A DNA stretch of 64,000 bases from Pseudomonadota bacterium (GTDB taxonomy: Bacteria; Pseudomonadota; Alphaproteobacteria; Rickettsiales; UBA6187), in contig JAQCEY010000009.1 in the NCBI GenBank assembly GCA_027620075.1, forward strand, positions 1 to 64,000. Direction: 5' to 3'. Shown piece by piece: positions 54,805 through 64,000 of the stretch. The translations under genes and the position numbers were made by a program. The number at the start of each line of letters is the position of its first letter. Positions within the stretch are counted from its first letter, which is position 1. The notes under the pieces were generated by a model. The model was not told where the DNA came from. It did no database searches and worked only from the letters and a program-made list of their open reading frames with translations.

Positions 54805-55434
54805 TTATGAGTCCCTTTTTGCAAAAATGAAAAATATAAGCATCATTACGGAAAATACGGTCAACCCGACCCCCGCTTCAATTGCAATGATTCCCAAATG
54901 CTGACCTTTTATCGCACTATCTATACGCACCTTATTCTTTACACATTTTTCAGCACCTACAACATCACTTTCAAAAGCATCATAGGCGACTTTATCACTT
55001 TTCGACACACCCTGACATTTTTCATTATTAGAACCGCTACCGTAATCTTCCTTTACACCTTGATATTCACCCTCAATTTCAACAAGATCGTAAACGTTGT
55101 CTCCTTTTATCGGGGACACTACGCACTTCCCCTCTGTCAGAACGGAATAATCCAGAAAATTACCGCATTTAGTCATTGCAACAACGCCTGTTCCGCCATA
55201 AATAAGAACTCCCAGACACGCCAATGCCAAAGCAGTTTTTTCAGAAATTATCCTGTTTAGTTCACCAAGTCCGTTAATAAGTGCATGAGATATGAACGCG
55301 GCAGCACATATAACTCCTGCCTGAAACCCTCCGCCCGGACTATATTCACCATGGAACTGTACGTACAGACCGAACATAAAAATAAACGGAGTAAGAACTT
55401 TTACAACGGTTCTAAGTAATATATCGTCTTCCAT
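54805..55434 (-). CDS. mrpB: Mrp-like antiporter subunit B with an extra 75-residue segment
   Basis: A 209-residue MnhB-family protein. The family core is clear: LTPFIFMFGLYVQFHGEYSPGGGFQAG, the helix ALALACLGVLIYGGTG, GNFLDYSVL, and the last helix GIIAIEAGVGLTVFSVMML. Between residues about 101 and 175 an extra charged segment replaces the usual short turn to the HWGI-like motif (here GQHLGI). It contains three cysteines (104, 140, 164) and would face the periplasm. Typical MnhB proteins are about 140 residues. No repeat is recognised in the DNA of this segment. Confidence 0.9.
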   Translation of the reverse strand: MEDDILLRTVVKVLTPFIFMFGLYVQFHGEYSPGGGFQAGVICAAAFISHALINGLGELNRIISEKTALALACLGVLIYGGTGVVAMTKCGNFLDYSVLTEGKCVVSPIKGDNVYDLVEIEGEYQGVKEDYGSGSNNEKCQGVSKSDKVAYDAFESDVVGAEKCVKNKVRIDSAIKGQHLGIIAIEAGVGLTVFSVMMLIFFIFAKRDS

Positions 55435-55435
55435 A

Positions 55436-55990
55436 TTACTTATCCTCCTTGCCGGTAAAACGCCCTAAAAGAAGGGTAATCGCCAATACCGCCGTCAACA
55501 CAACCACCACTTCACCGAGCGTATCGAAGCCCCTGTAACTTGCCAACACGGACGTAACAACATTGGGTATGCCGGTTTCAACAGGACCGTTCTCCAGATA
55601 ATAAGGGGAAACATGTATCTGTGCAGGGGTATATCTACTGCCGTATTCAGGCATATCATATGTTGCATATAAAAGCCCGAGTGAAACAAAAACTATTACA
55701 GCCGCAGGCACTAAAAGGCTGCCTTCCACCTTTTTCTCTTTATGCCCCACCAAAGAAAGTACCAGTAATATAAGTATGGTACTTATACCGGCTCCGACCG
55801 CAGCTTCCGTTATAGCCACGTCAGGGGCTCCCATAACAAGATAAAGAGCAGCCATCAATAGGCTGAAAATACCCAGCAATATAGTAGCGGTCATCAAGTC
55901 TTTGGCATAGATAACGGCTATTGCGTTCAACAGCAGTAAAAACAGCAACACGGTATCCATTACCATCGGCATATCCTGTAAAAGGCTCAT
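55436..55990 (-). CDS. Mrp/Mbh-like subunit: DUF4040 plus MbhE-like domain
   Basis: A 184-residue membrane protein. The N-terminal half (about 1-85) is a DUF4040 module with ILLGIFSLLMAALYLVMGAPDVAITEAAVG, the signature found near the C-terminus of MrpA and as MbhD in membrane hydrogenases. The second half, with GIPNVVTSVLASYRGFDTLGEV, is the MbhE-like module. In canonical Mrp systems these are the tail of a giant MrpA; here they are a separate gene and the NuoL-like MrpA body is absent from this position. The start overlaps the mrpG stop (ATGA). Confidence 0.88.
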   Translation of the reverse strand: MSLLQDMPMVMDTVLLFLLLLNAIAVIYAKDLMTATILLGIFSLLMAALYLVMGAPDVAITEAAVGAGISTILILLVLSLVGHKEKKVEGSLLVPAAVIVFVSLGLLYATYDMPEYGSRYTPAQIHVSPYYLENGPVETGIPNVVTSVLASYRGFDTLGEVVVVLTAVLAITLLLGRFTGKEDK

Positions 55991-56304
55991 TTTTTCCTCC
56001 TTTTACTTTTATAAGGCTTTAGTCCGCTATACACCGCCGCTTTTGCAAGTGCATGACATGCGGTAGGGCTTGTAATCAGCATAAACAATATTAAAAATAT
56101 TATCTTACCTGAGAACAATGTAGCTCCGTTTAGTATAGCAATACCTACCAAAACAAACGGTGCGCCTAATGAGTCGGCAACGCCTGCCGGATGCAGCCTT
56201 GTGTAAAAATCAGGCATACGCAAAACGCCCACGGCAGCGGAAAACATAAAAAATGCTCCGCTGATAACAAAAAACATACCTATAATATTCGGCAGATCTT
56301 CCAC
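55987..56304 (-). CDS. mrpG: Mrp-like antiporter subunit G
   Basis: A 105-residue MnhG-family protein with three helices. The family signature is FSAAVGVLRMPDFYTRLHPAGVADSLGAP. The start appears to be a GTG at 56304, 3 bp after the mrpF stop and preceded by AGGGA; there is no nearer ATG. The tail is basic (LKPYKSKRRKK). It is coupled to the DUF4040 gene by a 4-base overlap. Confidence 0.93.
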   Translation of the reverse strand: MEDLPNIIGMFFVISGAFFMFSAAVGVLRMPDFYTRLHPAGVADSLGAPFVLVGIAILNGATLFSGKIIFLILFMLITSPTACHALAKAAVYSGLKPYKSKRRKK

Positions 56305-56307
56305 AAA

Positions 56308-56565
56308 CTATTCCCTACTATCTTCAAATTTAAAATAGCGAAGCAATGCTATTGTCGTTATAAAATTTATTAATGCATATGTTAACGCCACATCTAAGAA
56401 AAACTCTGTTTCCATAAAATGACCTATCAGCACAATAAATACCACTATCTTCGTACCGAAAAGGTTAGCGGCTAATATGCGGTCAAAAACCGTAGATCCT
56501 AATATTCCTCGTATTACGACCATTACCATACTTACTAAGACTGCAATAATAACTCCTTCTATCAT
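56308..56565 (-). CDS. mrpF: Mrp-like antiporter subunit F
   Basis: An 85-residue MnhF-family protein with three helices. Recognisable stretches are VVIRGILGSTVFDRILAANLFGTK and FLDVALTYALINFITTIALLRYF. It lies 4 bp after mrpE and 3 bp before mrpG, within the tightly packed operon. Confidence 0.9.
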   Translation of the reverse strand: MIEGVIIAVLVSMVMVVIRGILGSTVFDRILAANLFGTKIVVFIVLIGHFMETEFFLDVALTYALINFITTIALLRYFKFEDSRE

Positions 56566-56569
56566 AGCC

Positions 56570-57046
56570 TTACTTCATAACCTTTATGACTTTTTCTAAC
56601 ATACGCCCCGAACGCACATCATCAAGACCCGCCTTCGTCAGGGCATGCACCTGAAACATTCCTTCTTCATTAATATCAACCGTTACCGTACCGGGAGTTA
56701 AAGTTATCGAATTGCCCAGAATAGTCATTGAAATATCATTTTTCAAAGAAGTATTAACCCACGCCATTTCAGGAGAAATATCAGGCTCAAGCTGCCATAT
56801 CTTCGCCGTAACGTCCCATGCCGCCAGTATTATTTCTTTAATAAGCCACACGGAGTAGAGCGTTCCCCTAAACAACAAACCTATCGCTGAAAACCCCTCG
56901 GTTTTGTTCTTATCCAACAAACTATAGAAAATCACGGCAAGCAGACAGCTTAAAGCTCCGAGGATTATAAAGAAAGGCTTGAACATGCCTGACATAACAA
57001 GCCAAGTTGCAAACAAAATAAGAAAAAGTACTATTTTATTAAGCAA
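56570..57046 (-). CDS. mrpE: Mrp-like antiporter subunit E
   Basis: A 158-residue MnhE-family protein and the first gene of the operon. Hydrophobic N-terminal helices (LNKIVLFLILFATWLVMSGM and FFIILGALSCLLAVIFYSLL) are followed by the cytoplasmic domain with TILGNSITLTPGTVTVDINE and a C-terminal FQVHALTKAG, both diagnostic. The start is probably the TTG at 57046, preceded by AAAGG at 9 bases; no ATG lies near. The operon promoter should lie between 57047 and 57290, where a repeat element is inserted. Confidence 0.9.
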   Translation of the reverse strand: MLNKIVLFLILFATWLVMSGMFKPFFIILGALSCLLAVIFYSLLDKNKTEGFSAIGLLFRGTLYSVWLIKEIILAAWDVTAKIWQLEPDISPEMAWVNTSLKNDISMTILGNSITLTPGTVTVDINEEGMFQVHALTKAGLDDVRSGRMLEKVIKVMK

Positions 57047-57079
57047 GATTACAAACCTTTTATTGTTAAAAAATCAGAC

Positions 57080-57234
57080 ATTGCTAACTAATATAGTTTT
57101 ACGTCATTACCCGAATTTTGTGTAACAAAATTATAGGGTAATCTGTCAAATTGCTAGAGATTCCCCTATAATTTACTTACGTAAATTCGGGGAATGACGC
57201 AACTTAAGAAGTGTTAACTATATTAGTTAGCAAT
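57080..57234. mobile_element. MITE-like element with 19-bp perfect terminal inverted repeats
   Basis: ATTGCTAACTAATATAGTT (57080-57098) and its exact complement (57216-57234) bound 155 bp. Inside are two family A type hairpins facing each other: ACCCGAATTTTGT/ACAAAATTATAGGGT and CCCCTATAATTTAC/GTAAATTCGGGG. No ORF. It lies just upstream of the Mrp-like operon, where it may affect expression. Confidence 0.75.
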
Positions 57235-57291
57235 GCCAAAAATTGGCATAAGCATTATGCACAAATCTAGTTTCGATGCAAAGAAAAAAGA

Positions 57292-58431
<1,140 letters not shown>

Positions 58432-58462
58432 TCAACTTTTATTGTGAATGGTAAAACCATTC

Positions 58463-58493
58463 GTCATACTATGGCTTGACCATAGTATCCAAG
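58463..58493. repeat. Palindromic repeat GTCATACTATGG..., second copy
   Basis: Identical over 31 bp to 33599-33629. It lies between tgt and the second prepilin gene. Confidence 0.8.
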
Positions 58494-58537
58494 GATATGT
58501 ATATTAAGTAAACATCCTCGAATAAAGTCGGATTTGT

Positions 58538-59311
58538 TTATTTCTCAAGTAAAAAGATTGTGCGACAAGCTATATTGCTATTTGCAAGAACATAATCAGT
58601 AGCATTTGTTACATTTTCGCTACCGGTACCATTTATGCATTGTCCTGTTGAACCTACAGGACCCGTACTTGAGAACATACTCCCCTCAATCGGATGTCCG
58701 TCATCTACCTTATCATCAATTGATTTAGCATCTTTTGGAGTTAAATAAGATGCATGTAGATCACTTCCTGCGACTCCTTTTCCAATAGCTAATAAATTTT
58801 GCAACGGTACTATTCCCCAATGGTTATCATAAAGAACATAAGCACCGGAGCCTTCGACCGGAAAAGCCGGAACGTCAACACCTATAATACTTTCTCCGAC
58901 TGAAGTATAGCTCCCGTTTTTAGTTCCACTATAAAGATTAGGTATCATATTAGATAACCCCAAATGCCTCCAGAATCTAACCGCTTCAGGGTTTACATTT
59001 GTCGGGCCAAGATTTCCGTTTCCATTACCGTTACAATTTGCCGCTGATGGAGATGGTGCACAATTTGACGGCCAATAATCAAACGCTCTTGGAAAATCCC
59101 CCGGAAAATGATTATATTCCCGTTTAAAAGTATTTACTGCAACTTTATATTTATTAACATCCGATACTATTTTTCTCAGTTTAGCTTGCTTAACAAGACT
59201 CTGTCCACCAACGATTCCCGAAACGATAAGCCCTATAATTACAATAACTATAGAAAGCTCAATCAGAGTAAATCCCTTCTCATGTCTTTGCTCTTTGCTC
59301 TTTGTAACCAT
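58538..59311 (-). CDS. Second orphan prepilin-like protein
   Basis: A 257-residue protein with the prepilin signal KGFTLIELSIVIVIIGLIVS preceded by a charged leader (VTKSKEQRHE). The globular part is Ser/Asn/Gly-rich and parallels that of the protein at 48147-48845: FKREYNHFPGDF, VRFWRHLGLSNMIP, IDDKVDDGHPIEG and a C-terminal CRTIFLLEK. Two pairs of cysteines are likely to form disulfides. It interrupts tgt and queA, which belong together, so it may be a later insertion. No assembly machinery is nearby. Confidence 0.85.
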   Translation of the reverse strand: MVTKSKEQRHEKGFTLIELSIVIVIIGLIVSGIVGGQSLVKQAKLRKIVSDVNKYKVAVNTFKREYNHFPGDFPRAFDYWPSNCAPSPSAANCNGNGNGNLGPTNVNPEAVRFWRHLGLSNMIPNLYSGTKNGSYTSVGESIIGVDVPAFPVEGSGAYVLYDNHWGIVPLQNLLAIGKGVAGSDLHASYLTPKDAKSIDDKVDDGHPIEGSMFSSTGPVGSTGQCINGTGSENVTNATDYVLANSNIACRTIFLLEK

Positions 59312-59395
59312 ACATATATTTGCCCCAACAATCCGATATAAACAATATAATATTATTGCCTCAAAAGTTTAATATTTGGTAAACAACCCTGAAAA

Positions 59396-60427
59396 TTACA
59401 TACCAAATCGATTTAAAAAACAGGCATCACCGTACGAATAAAAACGATAATTTTGACTGATAGCGTGCCTATATGCGTCCTGCATTCTTTCCAATCCTGA
59501 AAAGGCACTCACCAGCATAAATAGTGTAGATTTCGGAATATGGAAGTTTGTTAAAAGACAATCCGCTATTTTAAATTTATAACCCGGTGTTATAAATATA
59601 TCCGTTTCACCTTCAAATTCAGACAGATTACCTTCATCATCGGCCACTGATTCCAGTATTCGTAAAGATGTAGTGCCGACGCAAATAACCCTTCCCCCAC
59701 TCTTGCGACTTTCATTTATAGCATTTGCAGCATCTTTAGTAACGATACCGAACTCCGAGTGCATCTTGTGATCTTTAGTATCATCAACTTTTACAGGAAG
59801 GAATGTACCCGCCCCCACATGTAATGTGGTAAATACTCTCTTTACGCCTTTTTCATCTATTTTTCGCAAAAGCTCATCGGTAAAATGCAATCCGGCAGTA
59901 GGAGCGGCTACAGCACCTTTATTCTTCGCGTAAACAGTCTGGTAGTCTTTGATATCCGAATTTAACGTACCGTCCTTCCTATCAATATATGGGGGCAACG
60001 GCATCTGACCGTATTTATTGAGTTTATCAAAAAACTCTTCACCGTTAGTCGAAAATTTAAGGGTTACTTCACCTTCATTTTTATCAAGGACAGTAGCATA
60101 AAAATCATCTGCAACATAAAAAATATCCGCTGTTTTCAATTTTTTAGCAGGCTTTGCAAACACCTTCCACACACCGTCGGCTTCATTTTTATGAAGGGTA
60201 ACCTCAACTTTAGCACCCGCTCTATTACCGAACAGCCTTGCAGGAATTACCTTTGTGTCATTGAATACAAGCACATCATCAGGATTTAATAAATCTATTA
60301 TATCTGAGAATGTTTTATCGGTTAGCTGATTATCTACAACTAACAAACGAGAGGTATCTCTGGGGAATTTGGGCTTGTCAGCAATTAATTCTTTGGGTAA
60401 ATCAAAATTAAAATCACTGACAAGCAT
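59396..60427 (-). CDS. queA: S-adenosylmethionine:tRNA ribosyltransferase-isomerase
   Basis: Transfers the ribosyl part of SAM to preQ1 in tRNA, forming epoxyqueuosine. The 343-residue protein begins VSDFNFDLPKELIADKP and has RDTSRLLVVD, DVLVFNDTKVIPARLFG, the family core GAVAAPTAGLHFTDELL and LHVGAGTFLPVKVDD, and ends with the FNSYGDA-like FYSYGDACFLNRF. It works with tgt downstream and with cyclophilin upstream on the same strand. Confidence 0.96.
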   Translation of the reverse strand: MLVSDFNFDLPKELIADKPKFPRDTSRLLVVDNQLTDKTFSDIIDLLNPDDVLVFNDTKVIPARLFGNRAGAKVEVTLHKNEADGVWKVFAKPAKKLKTADIFYVADDFYATVLDKNEGEVTLKFSTNGEEFFDKLNKYGQMPLPPYIDRKDGTLNSDIKDYQTVYAKNKGAVAAPTAGLHFTDELLRKIDEKGVKRVFTTLHVGAGTFLPVKVDDTKDHKMHSEFGIVTKDAANAINESRKSGGRVICVGTTSLRILESVADDEGNLSEFEGETDIFITPGYKFKIADCLLTNFHIPKSTLFMLVSAFSGLERMQDAYRHAISQNYRFYSYGDACFLNRFGM

Positions 60428-60447
60428 TTAAAATATATTTTTTACGC

Positions 60448-61011
60448 TTAGTTTGACTCAACATCAGAAGCGACTCTAACGCTAACCATCGCCGTAGGGT
60501 TTTCTACCGAACCGTTATTTCTTGAATCACCTTTTTTGATAGCATCAACATAATCCATACCCTCTACAACCTTACCGAATACGGTGTATTTACCGTCAAG
60601 AAAGCTAGAATCTTCAAGGACAATAAAAAACTGACTATTAGCACTATTCGGATCGTTAGCACGTGCCATTGAAACTACACCTCTTTGGTGAGGAACGTTT
60701 GAAAATTCCGCCTGAAGATCAGGTTTATCAGAGCCACCTCTACCTGTACCGGTAGGATCTCCTGTTTGAGCCATGAAGCCTTCTATAACCCTGTGAAATA
60801 CTACACCGTCATAAAATTTCTCTCCAGCAAGCTCTTTTATTCTAGCAACATGCTTAGGTGCAACATCAGGCATTAGTTCTATAACTACTCTACCGTCAGG
60901 CAAATCTATATATAATGTATCTTCCAATTTAGCCAAATCCTTCTCTTGCGCTACAGCCGTATTTATAAAACAAACCGTGAACAATACTGCTATTATTTTT
61001 TTGAACCACAT
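60448..61011 (-). CDS. Exported cyclophilin-type peptidyl-prolyl isomerase
   Basis: A 187-residue cyclophilin. A signal peptide (about residues 1-21, VLFTVCFINTAVAQE) sends it to the periplasm. The catalytic domain has VFHRVIEGFMAQTGDPTGTG, GVVSMARANDPNSANSQFFI and DGKYTVFGKVVEGMDYVD, with the active-site Arg and Phe-Met-Gln motif intact. It assists folding of periplasmic and outer membrane proteins. Located between rplQ and queA, a common alphaproteobacterial arrangement. Confidence 0.94.
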   Translation of the reverse strand: MWFKKIIAVLFTVCFINTAVAQEKDLAKLEDTLYIDLPDGRVVIELMPDVAPKHVARIKELAGEKFYDGVVFHRVIEGFMAQTGDPTGTGRGGSDKPDLQAEFSNVPHQRGVVSMARANDPNSANSQFFIVLEDSSFLDGKYTVFGKVVEGMDYVDAIKKGDSRNNGSVENPTAMVSVRVASDVESN

Positions 61012-61041
61012 AACAAATACCTTTTATTTGATTGTTTTTAT

Positions 61042-61461
61042 TTAAGCAGCTACACTTTCCTCATCACCTTGTACCTGACCTGAATCCTTACCTTTTTCCG
61101 ACTCATCACGGTCAACCAGTTCAATATATGCTATAGGTGCATTATCACCATATCTGTTACCGGCTTTGATAATCCTTGTATAGCCACCTTGTCTATCTTT
61201 ATATCTTTCACCCAAAACTGCAAATAGTTTTTTTACAACTTCTTCATCATATATATAAGCTAACGCCTGACGTCTGGCATGTAAATCACCTCTTTTACCG
61301 AGAGTTATAAGCTTCTCCACGATAGGGCGAAGGTCTTTAGCTTTAGGTAATGTAGTTTTAATTTGCTCATGCTTAATTAAAGCAGCAGCAAGATTAGCGA
61401 ATAAAGCCCTTCTATGAGATTTATTTCTACCGAGTTTTCTTCCTTTTATACCGTGACGCAT
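61042..61461 (-). CDS. rplQ: Ribosomal protein bL17
   Basis: Large-subunit protein bL17, 139 residues, starting [20 protein letters not shown], the family-typical N-terminus. [24 protein letters not shown] is the other core motif. The C-terminus ([20 protein letters not shown]) is an acidic extension seen in many alphaproteobacteria. Last gene of the ribosomal alpha operon section. Confidence 0.97.
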   Translation of the reverse strand: MRHGIKGRKLGRNKSHRRALFANLAAALIKHEQIKTTLPKAKDLRPIVEKLITLGKRGDLHARRQALAYIYDEEVVKKLFAVLGERYKDRQGGYTRIIKAGNRYGDNAPIAYIELVDRDESEKGKDSGQVQGDEESVAA

Positions 61462-61507
61462 TGTCTTATTCCTTATTTACTTATATCTATTTTAAACAGA
61501 AGTTACA

Positions 61508-62521
61508 TTAAAACGGGTCTTCAAACTTCTTTGCCAAATCCTCAATATTTTCAGGCGGCCATCCGTCAACGTCCATACCGAACCTTAATCCAAGATTAGC
61601 AAGAACTTCTTTAATTTCATTAAGAGATTTACGACCGAAGTTCGGAGTTTTTAACATCTCACCTTCAGACTTACGGACTAAATCACCTATATAAACTATA
61701 TTATCGTTCTTTAGGCAGTTTTGAGAACGAACAGAAAGCTCAAGCTCATCAACTTTCTTCAATAAATTCCTGTCAAATGATAATATTTCCTCTTCCACCT
61801 CATCATCTTCAACTACCTCTTCGAAGCTGATGAAGGTGTTAAGCTGGTCTTGTAATATTCTTGCGGCTAGAGCGACAGCCATATCAGGTGTTAAAGTACC
61901 GTCTGTCTCAACATCCAGATAAAGCTTATCATAATCGATTACCCTACCCACACGGCTGCTATCTATCTTATATGAAACCTGTCTGACAGGGCTAAAGATA
62001 GAGTCAACAGGAATCAAACCTATCGGAGCGTCTTCCGGTCTGTTCTGACTTGCAGGAACATAACCTTTACCGGTTTCTATTATCAGTTCGGCATTGAATT
62101 TTTCGCCCTTGTTAAGGTTGCATATAACAAGGTCTTTATTAATTATTTCAACATCGGAACTACACTCTATCATTCCGGCAGTAACGGCACAAGGACCGGT
62201 CGCACTTAGTGAAACACGCTTCCTATCGGCAGATTCAAGCCTTACCACTATTGATTTTATATTCAGCACTACGTCTGTAACATCTTCTACAACACCTTTT
62301 ATAGTGTCGAATTCATGCTGCACACCCTCTATCTTTACTCCGGTAACGGCAGCTCCCTGAAGTGATGAAAGTAAAACCCTTCTTAACGCATTACCGATAG
62401 TTATACCGAAACCACGCTCAAGAGGCTCTACCACTATCTGTGCTTTAGTCTCTAAATTACCGATATGGTTAACTTGAACTGTAGAAGGTTTTATTAGTTC
62501 TTGCCAATTTCTAGAAATCAC
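61508..62521 (-). CDS. rpoA: RNA polymerase alpha subunit
   Basis: A 337-residue subunit that starts assembly of RNA polymerase and contacts upstream promoter DNA and activators. The N-terminal domain has [32 protein letters not shown] and [22 protein letters not shown]. The C-terminal domain (about 255-320) has [21 protein letters not shown] and [18 protein letters not shown]. The start codon appears to be GTG at 62521 (VISRNWQ), preceded by AAAGG. It sits between rpsK and rplQ in the normal order. Confidence 0.97.
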   Translation of the reverse strand: MISRNWQELIKPSTVQVNHIGNLETKAQIVVEPLERGFGITIGNALRRVLLSSLQGAAVTGVKIEGVQHEFDTIKGVVEDVTDVVLNIKSIVVRLESADRKRVSLSATGPCAVTAGMIECSSDVEIINKDLVICNLNKGEKFNAELIIETGKGYVPASQNRPEDAPIGLIPVDSIFSPVRQVSYKIDSSRVGRVIDYDKLYLDVETDGTLTPDMAVALAARILQDQLNTFISFEEVVEDDEVEEEILSFDRNLLKKVDELELSVRSQNCLKNDNIVYIGDLVRKSEGEMLKTPNFGRKSLNEIKEVLANLGLRFGMDVDGWPPENIEDLAKKFEDPF

Positions 62522-62561
62522 GGGCGTACCTTTATTTTGGTTAAGTGGGCAAATAAATTAA

Positions 62562-62957
62562 TTATACGCGTCTACGTTTACGCGGACGACATCCATTATG
62601 TGGAACCGGAGTAATATCTTTAATTGCTATTATATTAAAGCCTACAGATTGCAAGGCTCTAAGTGCCGACTCTCTTCCGGCACCCGGACCTTTTACTCTA
62701 ACTTCCTGCAATGTTTTCATACCATGCTCCTGTGCCGCTTTACCTGCCATTTCAGCAGTTAGCTGAGCCGCATAGGGCGTAGACTTACGAGAACCTTTAA
62801 AGCCCTGCGCACCGGCTGATGACCATGAAACCACATTACCGTTTAAATCGGTTATTGATATAATTACATTGTTAAATGACGCATTAACATGTGCCATACC
62901 TACGGGTATGTTTTTCCTTGAGCGTTTTTTAATACGTGATACTGCTTCTTTACTCAT
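62562..62957 (-). CDS. rpsK: Ribosomal protein uS11
   Basis: Small-subunit platform protein, 131 residues. [40 protein letters not shown], the [13 protein letters not shown] loop and the C-terminal [18 protein letters not shown] are all diagnostic. It lies 7 bp after rpsM and 40 bp before rpoA, in the conserved order. Confidence 0.98.
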   Translation of the reverse strand: MSKEAVSRIKKRSRKNIPVGMAHVNASFNNVIISITDLNGNVVSWSSAGAQGFKGSRKSTPYAAQLTAEMAGKAAQEHGMKTLQEVRVKGPGAGRESALRALQSVGFNIIAIKDITPVPHNGCRPRKRRRV

Positions 62958-62964
62958 TATTTAC

Positions 62965-63333
62965 CTACTTCTTTTTACCTGCGATTGCGACAGCCTTGCC
63001 TTTTCTGGTTCTGGCGTTAGTATGAGTCCTCTGACCTCTAACCGGAAGCCTTCTTCTGTGACGAAGACCTTTATAGCTTCCCAGATCCATCAGCTGCTTT
63101 ATGTTAAAAGCCACCTTACTACGAAGCTCACCTTCCACATCGTAGTTCTCATCTATATACTCACGTATCTTGATTGCCTCGGCATCGGTTAACTGATGCA
63201 CTCTTGTTGAATTTTCAATTCCTAAAGAATCAAGGATTTTACGAGAAGTTGTAAATCCGATTCCATATATGTAAGTTAAGGCAACATCTATTCTCTTCTG
63301 AGAAGGCAGATTTACACCGGCAATACGAGCCAC
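62965..63333 (-). CDS. rpsM: Ribosomal protein uS13
   Basis: Small-subunit head protein, 122 residues, starting [21 protein letters not shown] (first residues shown). [26 protein letters not shown] in its C-terminal part ([17 protein letters not shown]) contacts tRNA in the P site. It sits between adk and rpsK, with 120 bp between it and adk. Confidence 0.98.
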   Translation of the reverse strand: MARIAGVNLPSQKRIDVALTYIYGIGFTTSRKILDSLGIENSTRVHQLTDAEAIKIREYIDENYDVEGELRSKVAFNIKQLMDLGSYKGLRHRRRLPVRGQRTHTNARTRKGKAVAIAGKKK

Positions 63334-63453
63334 ACGCTACTCCATCATTATAATTCAAATTGCAACCCCTATTAAGGGAGGCGTAATAATAATTAATTTT
63401 TTCTAACTGTCAATATTTTTATGGTCATAAATCGGTAAAATTTAACAATTATA

Positions 63454-64000
63454 CTAAGCTGCCGCACGCAGTATACTATTTATATCCTCCATAACGGCAT
63501 CTATTGACATCATACCGTCAACAGTCTGCAAAACCCCCTTCTCCTTATAGTAAGGAATTAAAGGTGCAGTCTGAGCATGGTACGACTTTAAACGAGCTGT
63601 TACGGTCTCTGCGTTATCGTCACTTCTTTGATAAAAGTTATTTCTGCCACATTTATCACATTTCCCCTCAACCTGAGGAGTTTTATATTTTTTATTGTAG
63701 CCTTCACCGCAATCCTTACATGAGAACCTTCCGGATATCCGCTCCACCAAAGCCTCATCATCTACTTTAATTTCGATCACCGCATCAAGTTTTTTGCCTA
63801 ATCGGGAAAGCATTTCATCCAACGCCTTAGCTTGAGCTGTCGTTCGTGGAAAGCCGTCTAAGATGAAACCGTCTTTACAATCATCTTGAGAAATTCTCTC
63901 CTCTATCATTTTTACCATTATTTCGTCAGGAACCAGCCCGCCGTCATCCATTATTTTTTTAACTTTTAACCCAAGCTCCGAGCCTGATGAAACTGCCGCC
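63454..64000 (-). CDS. adk: Adenylate kinase, cut at the window edge
   Basis: Only the C-terminal part (about 181 residues) is in the window; the N-terminal P-loop GxPGxGK lies beyond position 64000. The frame is open to the edge and begins AAVSSGSELGLKVKK. Motifs present are GLVPDEIMVKMI, DGFPRTTAQAKALD, and the zinc-type LID domain CKDCGEGYNKKYKTP with CDKCGRN, so four LID cysteines are intact. It balances ATP, ADP and AMP. adk next to rpsM is the typical alphaproteobacterial order. Confidence 0.96.
   Translation of the reverse strand, partial: AAVSSGSELGLKVKKIMDDGGLVPDEIMVKMIEERISQDDCKDGFILDGFPRTTAQAKALDEMLSRLGKKLDAVIEIKVDDEALVERISGRFSCKDCGEGYNKKYKTPQVEGKCDKCGRNNFYQRSDDNAETVTARLKSYHAQTAPLIPYYKEKGVLQTVDGMMSIDAVMEDINSILRAAA

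Overview
This is an AT-rich bacterial chromosome segment, most probably from an alphaproteobacterium. Evidence: the ribosomal block adk-rpsM-rpsK-rpoA-rplQ at the right end, the etfA/etfB and ETF-QO genes, a SCO1-type copper chaperone, a HIG1-type twin-membrane protein, and a multi-gene Mrp-like antiporter. Many dispersed palindromic repeats lie between genes and even inside genes. That habit is well known from Rickettsiales (Rickettsia palindromic elements), and several details (the large IleRS, the Mrp-like operon with three D-type subunits, a small protein ending in a CaaX box) would fit a host-associated Rickettsiales- or Holosporales-like organism. The taxon is inferred, not proven.

Layout. 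1-845: decayed edge with the tail of a serine recombinase. 846-3334: a membrane protein and recQ. 3410-9152: an arsenic cluster on the minus strand (arsR, an arsC-DUF5677 fusion, acr3, a TVP38 protein, a frameshifted mercuric-reductase-like flavoprotein, arsS). 9396-12362: a three-gene minus-strand set of unknown function with a DUF1360 membrane protein and a 698-residue protein. 12883-15668: an RNA uracil methyltransferase, a lipoprotein and a small basic protein, separated by repeats. 15886-18614: convergent KdpD-like and KdpE-like genes with no Kdp pump nearby. 18822-26169: mixed envelope and housekeeping genes (OB-fold periplasmic protein, capsule-type transferase, glmS, hpf, lptC, a short RNase D). 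26422-28616: galU-ugd, making UDP-glucuronate. 28760-33272: rpmG, a HIG1 protein, etfB-etfA, an XRE regulator, an RRM protein and nadE. 33273-38113: a CaaX-ended small protein, an RDD protein, tatA, tyrS, sco, hemB and an SH3 protein. 38129-42373: a giant ileS. 42779-48023: ETF-QO, a DCC/membrane protein pair and ffh. 48147-59311: two orphan prepilin-like proteins flanking the ten-gene Mrp-like operon and tgt. 59396-64000: queA, cyclophilin, rplQ, rpoA, rpsK, rpsM and a partial adk.

The most striking thing is inside ileS. Two copies of one palindromic element sit in frame in the region of the editing domain. The long copy (about 459 bp, 153 codons) carries a complete-looking DUF559 nuclease-like domain; the short copy (about 128 bp) has the same ends but no nuclease. 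A relative of the same element lies in an intergenic inverted-repeat element at 14053-14259, and a relic lies in the mercuric-reductase-like gene. Each full-length arm carries a hairpin whose sequence differs between copies but stays self-complementary. This looks like a selfish element that persists inside an essential gene by remaining translatable, possibly mobilised by its own DUF559 nuclease. A second, unrelated repeat family (core hairpin opening with GTCATCCCCCGAATT) shows the same covarying-stem behaviour and at least one nested insertion.
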